Source: Firmicutes bacterium UBA5473 (lineage in GTDB: Bacteria > Bacillota > DTU084). From it: DNA of 6,572 bases. A program made the translations under genes and the position numbers. The notes under the pieces are model-generated. The model was not told the DNA's origin. It did no database searches and saw only the letters and a list, made by a program, of their open reading frames with translations. This document shows, one piece after another, positions 1 through 5,195 of the stretch. Where the stretch lies: contig DIQB01000018.1 in assembly GCA_002427165.1 (NCBI GenBank), positions 14,179 to 20,750 on the forward strand, given 5' to 3'. Numbering within the stretch: the stretch's first letter is position 1; every line of letters begins with the position of its first letter.

Positions 1-2
1 CG

Positions 3-521
3 TCAGATCCCGACGCTGAGTATGCAAAAGTTTATGAATTTGATGTAAGCAAGCTGGAGCCCCAGGTTGCTTTCCCGCACCTACCTGAGAACGTACGACC
101 CATCAGCGAGGCAGGGGAAGTGGAGATCCAGCAGGCTGTGATTGGCTCTTGCACCAATGGTAGGATTGAAGATCTGCGCCTGGCAGCCCAGATTTTCAAA
201 GGCAAATCTGTCCATCCCAAGGTGCGGGCTCTGGTTTTCCCTGGCACCCAGGAGATTTATCTCCAGGCGATCCGGGAGGGTTTGGTCCAGACCTTTGTAG
301 AGGCAGGGGTAGCGGTGAGCACGCCCACCTGTGGTCCTTGTCTTGGTGGCCATATGGGGATCCTGGCCGCTGGCGAGCGGGCAGTCTCAACAACCAATCG
401 CAACTTTGTGGGCAGGATGGGCCACCCCCAAAGCGAGGTCTATCTGGCCAACCCTGCAGTGGCAGCAGCATCAGCCATCGCTGGCCGCCTAATTGGGCCG
501 GCACAGTTAGGAGGGATGTAG
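3..521 (+). CDS. leuC: 3-isopropylmalate dehydratase large subunit, C-terminal part (5' end outside window)
   Basis: This is the last 172 codons of the large subunit of isopropylmalate isomerase, an aconitase-family Fe-S enzyme. With LeuD it interconverts 2- and 3-isopropylmalate in cytoplasmic leucine synthesis. The reading frame is open from the left edge, so roughly the first 250 residues of a family member of about 420 residues lie outside the window. The three expected [4Fe-4S] cysteine ligands are visible: one in GSCTNGR (fragment residues 48-54, Cys50) and two in PTCGPCLGGH (Cys110 and Cys113). The ending NRNFVGRMGHP followed by YLANPAVAAASAIAG is typical of the shorter archaeal/Clostridia-type LeuC. 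A homoaconitase-like specificity is possible in principle, but the leuD and leuB neighbours favour leucine synthesis. The same enzyme probably also isomerises citramalate made by the downstream synthase. Family assignment is certain; exact substrate range is inferred. Confidence 0.96.
   Translation, partial: SDPDAEYAKVYEFDVSKLEPQVAFPHLPENVRPISEAGEVEIQQAVIGSCTNGRIEDLRLAAQIFKGKSVHPKVRALVFPGTQEIYLQAIREGLVQTFVEAGVAVSTPTCGPCLGGHMGILAAGERAVSTTNRNFVGRMGHPQSEVYLANPAVAAASAIAGRLIGPAQLGGM
510..515 (+). promoter_or_regulatory. Ribosome-binding site fixing the GTG start of leuD
   Basis: GGAGGG lies inside the last codons of leuC, 7 bases before GTG at 523. An ATG at 516-518 is only the last sense codon of leuC and directly abuts this site, so it is not the leuD start. 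Confidence 0.75.
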
Positions 522-522
522 A

Positions 523-1014
523 GTGTTAGTGGGTAAAGCTTGGAAATTTGGCACTGATATCAATACAGATGAGATCATCCCTGCCCGCTACCTGAACACT
601 GCCGATCCTGCTGAACTGGCAGCCCACTGCATGGAAGATGCGGATCCTAACTTTGTGAAGGTAGTAAAGAGGGGGGATCTGATCGTGGCTGGGAAGAACT
701 TCGGCTGCGGCAGCTCCCGGGAGCATGCGCCTATTGCTATCAAGGCTGCTGGCATCTCCTGCGTGATTGCTCCTTCGTTTGCCAGGATTTTCTATCGCAA
801 CGCGATCAATATTGGCTTGCCGATCTTGGAATGCCCCCAGGCAGACGAGATTCAAACAGGCGATGAGCTGGAAGTTGACCTAGATGCCGGGACTATTCGT
901 AATAAAACCCAGAATAAAGAATATCGGGCAGCAGCATTTCCACCTTTTATGAAAGAGCTTATCAGTGCAGGTGGCCTGATAAATTATGTAAAGGAAGTGG
1001 CCAAAGTTGGCTGA
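523..1014 (+). CDS. leuD: 3-isopropylmalate dehydratase small subunit
   Basis: This 163-residue protein is the small (swivel-domain) subunit that pairs with LeuC to form isopropylmalate isomerase. Family hallmarks are the N-terminal KFGTDINTDEIIPARYL (residues 8-24), the substrate-loop motif NFGCGSSREHAP (59-70) and APSFARIFYRNAINIGLP (83-100). The length is normal for the short LeuD form of about 160-170 residues. The start is GTG, with a GGAGGG ribosome-binding site 7 bases upstream. It begins one base after the leuC stop, and its own last 8 bases overlap the start of leuB. Such packing fits translational coupling and a stoichiometric LeuC-LeuD complex. Together with LeuC it may also convert citramalate to 3-methylmalate for the cimA route. 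Nothing is missing or broken. Confidence 0.97.
   Translation: MLVGKAWKFGTDINTDEIIPARYLNTADPAELAAHCMEDADPNFVKVVKRGDLIVAGKNFGCGSSREHAPIAIKAAGISCVIAPSFARIFYRNAINIGLPILECPQADEIQTGDELEVDLDAGTIRNKTQNKEYRAAAFPPFMKELISAGGLINYVKEVAKVG
991..1000 (+). promoter_or_regulatory. Ribosome-binding site for the TTG start of leuB
   Basis: AAGGAAGTGG lies within the 3' end of leuD and differs at one base from AAGGAGGTGG. It ends 6 bases before TTG at 1007. It supports the overlapping TTG start, which gives the family-typical N-terminus FQIVALPGDGIGPEI. Confidence 0.65.
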
Positions 1015-2083
1015 GTTTCAGATCGTAGCGCTACCGGGGGATGGGATTGGACCTGAAATTGTCCAGCAAGCAATCCGTGTCCTGGAGGCGGTGGGAGAAA
1101 AATGGGGCCATCGCTTTACCTTCACATCATACCTTGTAGGCGGCGTGGCAATCGATAAGTTGGGGATCCCAATTGAAGAAGCCACACTTGAAGCATGTAA
1201 ATGCGCCGATGCAGTCCTTTTGGGCGCTGTGGGGGGACCTAAATGGGATCAGGTTGACCCCGCCATTAGACCCGAGAAAGCCCTCTTTGCCCTCCGCAAG
1301 GGGTTGGGGCTTTTTGCTAACCTCAGGCCTGTGAAGCTGATAGAAGCCTTAGCACCTGCCTCCACATTAAAGCCCGAGGTGATCGCGGGCGTGGATATTA
1401 TGCTGGTGCGGGAACTTACAGGTGGTCTCTATTTTGGTGAGCCCAGAAGCCGCCAGAAGACCGCCACAGGTGAGGAGGCTATCGATACCCTCAGTTATAC
1501 AACAGAGGAGATTGAGCGTCTTATCCGCCGCGGCTTTGAGCTGGCACGGACTAGACGCAAAAAAGTTACCTCTGTGGATAAGGCCAATGTGATTGCTACC
1601 TCCCAGCTGTGGCGGGATGTGGCAGAGCAGGTTGCAAAGGATTTTCCAGATGTCCAGCTGGAGCATATGCTAGTTGACAACTGTGCTATGCAGCTGGTGC
1701 GAAGGCCCACGCAGTTTGATGTGGTTGTTACAGAAAACTTGTTTGGTGATATTCTCAGCGACGAGGCTGCAATGCTCACAGGCTCTATTGGCATGCTACC
1801 CTCTGCTAGTTTAGGCGCAGGGAAGGCAGCCATGTATGAGCCAATCCATGGTTCTGCACCGGATATCGCAGGAGAAGATAAGGCCAATCCGTTGGCCACA
1901 ATTCTTTCTATTGCTATGATGCTGAGGCTCTCTTTTGATCTACCAAAAGAGGCTCGTGCAGTGGAGATGGCAGTGGAGAAGGTATTAGCCCAGGGTTACA
2001 GGACAGGTGACCTGTATGGTGAGAATTGCCAGGTGGTGGGAACCACAAAGATGGGAGATTTAGTGATCGAGGCATTAAACTAA
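1007..2083 (+). CDS. leuB: 3-isopropylmalate dehydrogenase
   Basis: This 358-residue cytoplasmic NAD-dependent enzyme oxidatively decarboxylates 3-isopropylmalate to 2-oxoisocaproate (4-methyl-2-oxopentanoate) in leucine synthesis. It has the family's usual length and motifs: LPGDGIGPEIV (residues 9-19), LLGAVGGPKWD (71-81), LVRELTGGLYFGEPR (133-147), VDKANV (190-195) and the NAD-loop motif EPIHGSAPDIAG (278-289). By spacing against the well-studied Thermus enzyme, the substrate and metal residues are all present: Arg97, Arg107, Arg135, Tyr142, Lys192, Asp224, Asp248 and Asp252. Translation starts at TTG and overlaps leuD by 8 bases, so it is probably coupled. In an operon with cimA it most likely also oxidises 3-methylmalate to 2-oxobutyrate; that dual use is known for this family but only inferred here. 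A tartrate- or isocitrate-type dehydrogenase is unlikely given the leuCD context. Confidence 0.97.
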   Translation: MAEFQIVALPGDGIGPEIVQQAIRVLEAVGEKWGHRFTFTSYLVGGVAIDKLGIPIEEATLEACKCADAVLLGAVGGPKWDQVDPAIRPEKALFALRKGLGLFANLRPVKLIEALAPASTLKPEVIAGVDIMLVRELTGGLYFGEPRSRQKTATGEEAIDTLSYTTEEIERLIRRGFELARTRRKKVTSVDKANVIATSQLWRDVAEQVAKDFPDVQLEHMLVDNCAMQLVRRPTQFDVVVTENLFGDILSDEAAMLTGSIGMLPSASLGAGKAAMYEPIHGSAPDIAGEDKANPLATILSIAMMLRLSFDLPKEARAVEMAVEKVLAQGYRTGDLYGENCQVVGTTKMGDLVIEALN

Positions 2084-2090
2084 GGGGGGG
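2082..2090 (+). promoter_or_regulatory. Ribosome-binding site of cimA with a seven-G run
   Basis: AA followed by seven G lies directly on the leuB stop codon and ends 7 bases before ATG at 2098. It selects that ATG over the upstream in-frame starts that lie inside leuB. Pairing with the 16S tail needs G-U wobble, so the site is slightly unusual. Confidence 0.65.
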
Positions 2091-2097
2091 ATTTGCC

Positions 2098-3684
2098 ATG
2101 GCCAAGATCTTTCTGTATGATACAACCCTCAGAGATGGCACTCAAGGCGAGGGCGTATCCCTGACTGTTGATGATAAATTGCGGGTGCTCAAGCGATTGG
2201 ATAAACTGGGCATTCATTATGCAGAGGGTGGTTGGCCAGGTTCGAATCCTAAGGATATTGAGTTCTTCCAGCGGGCAGGGGACCTCCAGCTACAGCAGCT
2301 GCGTCTTACTGCCTTTGGCAGCACCAGACGTGCAAGCTTGGTTGTGGAAGACGATCCCAATTTGGCTGCCATCTTAGAAAGCGGTGTTAAGGCAGCTGCC
2401 ATCTTCGGCAAGACCTGGGATCTTCATGTGCGGGAGGCCTTGCGTACTACCCTTGAGGAGAACCTACACATGATCTACGACAGCATCTCCTACCTCAAAA
2501 GCCATGGGCTAGAGGTAATTTACGATGCTGAGCACTTTTTCGATGGTTACAGGGCAAATCCCCAGTATGCCCTGGAGACTGTGCGCCAAGCTGCACGAGC
2601 AGGTGCAGACTCCATTTCCCTTTGCGATACCTGCGGCGGCACCATGCCCTGGGTTGTGGAGGAGCTAGTGACGATGCTCCGAGGAGAAATCTCAACGCCA
2701 CTTGCTATCCATGCCCACAATGACAGTGGACTTGCTGTGGCCAATTCCCTCTCTGCAGTTCGCGCCGGTGCAACTGGAGTGCAGGGAACTATCAATGGCT
2801 ATGGCGAGCGCAATGGGAATGCTGATCTGTGCGTGATCATTCCGAACTTGATGCTAAAGCTAGATAAAACTGTGATTTCCAAGGAGCAACTGGCTAGCCT
2901 CACTCAGGTTTCCCGCTATGTGCAGGAGCTGGCCAACCAAAACCCGGACCCACGGCAGCCCTATGTGGGGGCTAGCGCTTTTGCTCATAAAGGCGGGATT
3001 CACGTCAGCGCAATCCTCAAGCATCCACAAACATATGAGCATATTGAGCCGGAGCTTGTGGGGAATGAAAGACGGGTCCTGGTTTCAGAGCTAGCTGGCA
3101 TCAGCAATATTATTTATAAGGCCCAGGAGTTTAACTTGGAGCTTGATCGCAATTCGCCTGTGACGAAAAAGCTAGTAAGCCAGATCAAGGAACTGGAGCA
3201 CACAGGCTACCAGTTCGAGGGGGCAGATGGCACCTTCGAACTCCTCCTGCGCAAAGCACTTGGGCAAATTTCGCCTCTTTTCGTTTTGGAGGGTTTTCGT
3301 CTGATTACTGAAAAACGAGAGGATAATGGCGATCCCATCTCTGAGGCTACGATTAAGCTGAGGGTAGGGGAGAGCCGGGTGCATACAGCAGCTGAAGGTG
3401 ATGGACCTGTAAATGCCCTAGATAATGCCCTCCGCAAGGCCCTGGAGACATTTTATCCCCAGCTTGAGGGAATCAAGCTTTCCGACTACAAAGTGCGGGT
3501 GATTGATGAGAAAAGTGGCACTGCAGCTAAAGTGCGGGTTTTGATTCAATCGAAGGATGAGAAACGCTCTTGGGGCACGGTTGGGGTCTCTACCAATATT
3601 ATTGAGGCATCTTGGCGAGCCCTGGTGGATAGTTTGGAGTATGGGATTTTGTGTAGGGGAGAGGAAGGCAAGGAAAGTAAATAA
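2098..3684 (+). CDS. cimA: (R)-citramalate synthase, LeuA-like family
   Basis: This 528-residue acyltransferase probably condenses pyruvate with acetyl-CoA to citramalate, the first step of threonine-independent isoleucine synthesis. The N-terminal TIM barrel carries DTTLRDGTQGEG (residues 8-19, catalytic Arg12 and metal-binding Asp13), metal ligands in HAHND (205-209), and NGYGERNGNAD (233-243). A linker and accessory region (about 290-390) leads to a C-terminal LeuA-type regulatory domain (about 395-520), where isoleucine feedback would be expected. The segment AEGGWPGSNPKD (42-53) distinguishes this citramalate-synthase type from typical 2-isopropylmalate synthases and homocitrate synthases, which is why I prefer cimA to leuA. 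The ATG has a G-rich ribosome-binding site 7 bases upstream, and the gene begins 14 bases after leuB. The frame stays open 24 codons upstream, but that stretch lies inside leuB and would not give the family N-terminus. The leuCDB context fits, because LeuCD and LeuB can process citramalate to 2-oxobutyrate. Confidence 0.92.
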   Translation: MAKIFLYDTTLRDGTQGEGVSLTVDDKLRVLKRLDKLGIHYAEGGWPGSNPKDIEFFQRAGDLQLQQLRLTAFGSTRRASLVVEDDPNLAAILESGVKAAAIFGKTWDLHVREALRTTLEENLHMIYDSISYLKSHGLEVIYDAEHFFDGYRANPQYALETVRQAARAGADSISLCDTCGGTMPWVVEELVTMLRGEISTPLAIHAHNDSGLAVANSLSAVRAGATGVQGTINGYGERNGNADLCVIIPNLMLKLDKTVISKEQLASLTQVSRYVQELANQNPDPRQPYVGASAFAHKGGIHVSAILKHPQTYEHIEPELVGNERRVLVSELAGISNIIYKAQEFNLELDRNSPVTKKLVSQIKELEHTGYQFEGADGTFELLLRKALGQISPLFVLEGFRLITEKREDNGDPISEATIKLRVGESRVHTAAEGDGPVNALDNALRKALETFYPQLEGIKLSDYKVRVIDEKSGTAAKVRVLIQSKDEKRSWGTVGVSTNIIEASWRALVDSLEYGILCRGEEGKESK

Positions 3685-3727
3685 CACCTCGCTTATTAGC
3701 CGAATGGTGATGCAGAAATTAGGTGCA

Positions 3728-3780
3728 AAACAAAGCAGGCGTATTGTTCAAAATGAGCGATACGCTTGCTTTGTTTATAA
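3728..3780 (+). terminator. Terminator hairpin of the leu-cimA operon
   Basis: The arms 3728-3750 and 3754-3776 can pair over 23 positions around a three-base AAA loop. Twenty are Watson-Crick pairs and three are G-U wobbles (3738/3766, 3745/3759, 3747/3757). The outer part pairs an A-rich 5' flank with the T-rich tail TTTGTTT, so the functional core is probably the GC-rich middle followed by a U-rich run. It starts 44 bases after the cimA stop, fits an intrinsic terminator, and could work on both strands. The stem is longer than most terminators. Confidence 0.8.
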
Positions 3781-3976
3781 AGGTTTGAATAAACATCATG
3801 AGGCTTTTCGGCTCTACACTAAACCTCCATTTGTCTAGTGATCAGATCAACTATTTAAATATCTTTCCGTTAAATCTTATCTTCGGTTTAAATAAAGTCT
3901 CTCTCTAAATTTAGATTGATAATTAATCATAATGCAAACAGAATCGCAAATAGAAACGAGTGGGGACTTTGGAATT

Positions 3977-4009
3977 TTGATAGAAGATGCGTCTTCTATT
4001 AAGTATAAT
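3977..4009 (+). promoter_or_regulatory. Candidate promoter with TATAAT and long spacer
   Basis: A perfect -10 hexamer TATAAT lies at 4004-4009. No good -35 lies at 17 bases; the best match is TTGATA at 3977-3982, giving a 21-base spacer that encloses the inverted repeat. A long spacer with a dyad resembles MerR-type activatable promoters, but the spacer is longer than usual. In this AT-rich DNA a chance TATAAT is quite possible. Confidence 0.35.
3980..3999. repeat. 20-base inverted repeat, candidate operator
   Basis: ATAGAAGA (3980-3987) and its exact complement TCTTCTAT (3992-3999) flank a TGCG centre. The repeat ends 4 bases before a perfect TATAAT. This is the position of a DNA-binding protein site rather than of a terminator, since no T-run follows. 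The binding protein is unknown. The centre is not the CG of typical LacI-family operators, so it need not belong to the neighbouring regulator. Confidence 0.45.
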
Positions 4010-4015
4010 ACGGAT

Positions 4016-4162
4016 TCATACCCCGCCCTATATCCGATTAGCCTACTTGGCCGAAAGAGGGATATGTTTTTTTAAGTAATTTGCAGGGTACTATTTTTAA
4101 TACATTTAAAACGAAAAAAAAAAGTAAAAATTCTTGTCCCAAAGGCAAGATTTTTTTCTTTT
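4016..4162 (+). ncRNA. Speculative small RNA or attenuated leader between TATAAT and the T-tailed hairpin
   Basis: If the TATAAT at 4004-4009 is used, transcription would begin near 4016 and could end in the T-rich tail at 4162, giving an RNA of about 145 bases without a good open frame. Local pairing is possible: ATATCC (4030-4035) with GGATAT (4060-4065), and GCC (4041-4043) with GGC (4049-4051). I do not recognise a known riboswitch or small-RNA family in it. It could equally be the 5' leader of the downstream LacI-family gene with an attenuator, or untranscribed DNA. Confidence 0.2.
4132..4162 (+). terminator. Terminator-like hairpin with T-rich tail upstream of the LacI-family gene
   Basis: TCTTG (4132-4136) pairs with CAAGA (4146-4150), and CC (4138-4139) pairs with GG (4144-4145), with one bulged T and a CAAA loop. 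Outside one T-T mismatch, A5 (4126-4130) can pair with T5 (4152-4156). The tail 4151-4162 is T7-C-T4. The stem is weak but the tail is strong. It would either stop transcription from the TATAAT at 4004 or insulate the next gene from read-through. Confidence 0.55.
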
Positions 4163-4173
4163 AAAGCAGGAAT

Positions 4174-4200
4174 TTGTCCATGGGTGGAGAATAATATAGT
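4174..4200 (+). promoter_or_regulatory. Weak candidate promoter of the LacI-family gene
   Basis: TTGTCC (4174-4179) matches the -35 consensus at 4 of 6 bases and TATAGT (4195-4200) matches the -10 at 5 of 6, with a short 15-base spacer. Transcription would start near 4207, inside the AAGCGCTT palindrome. A repressor bound there would block it. It lies after the T-tailed hairpin, which fits an independent unit. Confidence 0.35.
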
Positions 4201-5191
4201 GAGTAAGCGCTTGCGCAAGGAGGTGAACCCAATTAAACAGGTATTGCTAAAGGATTTGGCCCAAGCAGCTGGTGTTTCCGAGGCTACGGCCTCAAGAGCT
4301 CTCTCTGGCAGCGGTAGGATCTCCCAGGAGACCCGGGAGCGGGTGCGGTCTTTGGCAGAGGTTATGGGTTATCAGGCGAATCCCCTGGCACGGGGGTTGG
4401 CAGGAGGCAACACTAACTTGTTGGGTGTCTGCGGATCTGGCGTGCTGAAGCCCTTCATGCATCGGCTTCTATCTCAGCTTGCCAGCTACGCATCAAGCCA
4501 GGGGCAAAAACTTGTGTTTGCTCCATTGCCTCTTTTGGAGGGGCTACGAGTGTTATTGCCTCTGCAGATCGATGGCCTGATCGTCTGTTGGGAAGGACTT
4601 GATGAGGATTTGGCCGCAGAGCTTCTAGAGGAGCGTGCACTACCTACAGTGGTTTTGGGAACAAGAAGCGAGTACTGCAGTAGTTTTGATGTGGACAGGG
4701 AATGGGGCGTGAAAACTGGTGTCGCGAAGCTAATTGAACTTGGACATCGGCGGATTGCCTTTGTGGGTGAGAGCACAGCCAATGACAAGTGGCAGGGTTT
4801 TGTCAGTGCTCATACCGACGCTGGGCTCAGTGTTTCCCAAGATGCCATTATCGCCTGCGAGGGGACTCCCTTGGGCGGCTTTGGTGCTCTGGATCAATTC
4901 TTGAGCTCCGGTTTTACAGCAGCCTTCGCCACCAATGACGAGATCGCAGTGGGGCTTCTCAGAGCCCTGGAGGAGAAGAATTTTAAGGTACCAGAGGATT
5001 ATTCAATTTTAGGTTATGATGGAATTTATCTCGATCAGTTAGGACGACCCCGGCTGGCTACGTTGGCACAGCCGTCTGGGACTCTTGCAAAGATGGCAAT
5101 CAATCAGCTTTTGGACGGCACGGAACAAATCAATGAAAGCATACCACCAGAATTAATTGTGGGAGATTCAATTGGAAAGATGAGGGATTGA
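4199..5191 (+). CDS. LacI/GalR-family transcriptional regulator
   Basis: This is a DNA-binding regulator, probably a repressor released by a sugar-like ligand. Numbered from GTG 4199 (330 residues), an N-terminal helix-turn-helix LKDLAQAAGVSEATASRAL spans residues 17-35, and the hinge helix NPLARGLAGG lies at 61-70. The periplasmic-binding-protein-like ligand and dimer domain follows to the end, with family landmarks KLIELGHRRIAFVGE (177-191), ATNDEIAVGLLRAL (244-257) and the ending PPELIVGDS. The start is uncertain. GTG 4199 has GGAG 9 bases upstream. GTG 4184 has no close ribosome-binding site. An ATT at 4232 has a perfect one and would give the family-typical 319-residue protein. The oxidoreductase gene follows after four bases, so the two are probably co-transcribed and the regulator may control both. 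The N-terminal half of the ligand domain looks compact. The effector cannot be deduced; family membership is secure. Confidence 0.93.
   Translation: MSKRLRKEVNPIKQVLLKDLAQAAGVSEATASRALSGSGRISQETRERVRSLAEVMGYQANPLARGLAGGNTNLLGVCGSGVLKPFMHRLLSQLASYASSQGQKLVFAPLPLLEGLRVLLPLQIDGLIVCWEGLDEDLAAELLEERALPTVVLGTRSEYCSSFDVDREWGVKTGVAKLIELGHRRIAFVGESTANDKWQGFVSAHTDAGLSVSQDAIIACEGTPLGGFGALDQFLSSGFTAAFATNDEIAVGLLRALEEKNFKVPEDYSILGYDGIYLDQLGRPRLATLAQPSGTLAKMAINQLLDGTEQINESIPPELIVGDSIGKMRD
4200..4217. promoter_or_regulatory. LacI-family operator-like palindrome
   Basis: The 18 bases TGAGTAAGCGCTTGCGCA are centred on a C-G step with the perfect core AAGCGCTT (4205-4212). Seven of nine half-site positions are complementary, including the outer TG and CA. 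A central CG with this kind of core is the known style of LacI/GalR-family operators and CcpA cre sites. A second palindrome, TTGCGCAA (4211-4218), overlaps it. Its place just before the regulator's best ribosome-binding site suggests autorepression. It would lie in the 5' coding sequence if translation starts at GTG 4199 or 4184. Confidence 0.5.
4217..4234 (+). promoter_or_regulatory. Strong Shine-Dalgarno followed by possible ATT start codon
   Basis: AAGGAGGTGA (4217-4226) is fully complementary to the usual 16S 3' tail. Counting from the end of AAGGAGG there are 8 bases to ATT at 4232-4234, in frame with the LacI-family gene. The protein read from there, IKQVLLKDLAQAAGVS, lines up with the usual LacI-family beginning in which Met is followed by two or three residues and then the helix-turn-helix. 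This points to a non-canonical ATT start, or to an ATG changed by mutation or sequencing error. Confidence 0.45.
5182..5186 (+). promoter_or_regulatory. Ribosome-binding site of the oxidoreductase gene
   Basis: GAGGG lies within the last codons of the LacI-family gene, 9 bases before ATG at 5196. It supports this ATG and translational linkage to the upstream gene. Confidence 0.6.
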
Positions 5192-5195
5192 GCTA

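Larger units (their letters stand above)
3685..4198. other. AT-rich intergenic region with terminators, inverted repeats and candidate promoters
   Basis: No convincing protein gene lies in these roughly 500 bases, which are visibly richer in A and T than the genes on either side. In order they hold the hairpin that closes the cimA operon (3728-3776), a 12-base perfect palindrome TCTAAATTTAGA (3904-3915), a 20-base inverted repeat (3980-3999) beside TATAAT (4004-4009), a run of ten A (4114-4123), a short hairpin with a T-rich tail (4132-4162), and a weak promoter before the LacI-family gene. Possible open frames through this area are short and lack recognisable protein features or ribosome-binding sites. 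Confidence 0.7.

Noticed and set aside
1495..1899. Long - strand open frames inside leuB and similar ones inside the other genes
   Set aside because: They are shadows of strongly conserved + strand genes, with low-complexity translations and no ribosome-binding sites.
2026..2097. Upstream extension of cimA to a start inside leuB
   Set aside because: The extra 24 residues lie in the leuB coding region, do not resemble the family N-terminus, and the G-rich ribosome-binding site points to ATG 2098.
2098..3684. Annotation of the synthase as leuA or homocitrate synthase
   Set aside because: The AEGGWPGSNPKD segment and the 528-residue length with this N-terminus fit the citramalate-synthase type better, although all share the barrel and the C-terminal regulatory domain.
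3557..3838. A + strand open frame overlapping the end of cimA and running through the terminator
   Set aside because: It reads across the cimA 3' end out of frame and then through the hairpin. It has no ribosome-binding site and no recognisable protein features.
3839..3860. Short palindromes TGATCA and ATTTAAAT as regulator sites
   Set aside because: They are six and eight bases long in AT-rich DNA and are expected by chance.
4180..4194. Tiny leader open frame MGGE before the regulator gene
   Set aside because: Four codons with only a weak AGCAGG upstream. If the promoter at 4174-4200 is right, it would not be transcribed.
4180..4200. TGGGTGGAGA as a T-box leader core, which could have linked the gap to amino-acid control
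   Set aside because: The following bases are AATAATATAG and not the ACCGCG needed for the T-box antiterminator, and the other T-box stems were not seen.
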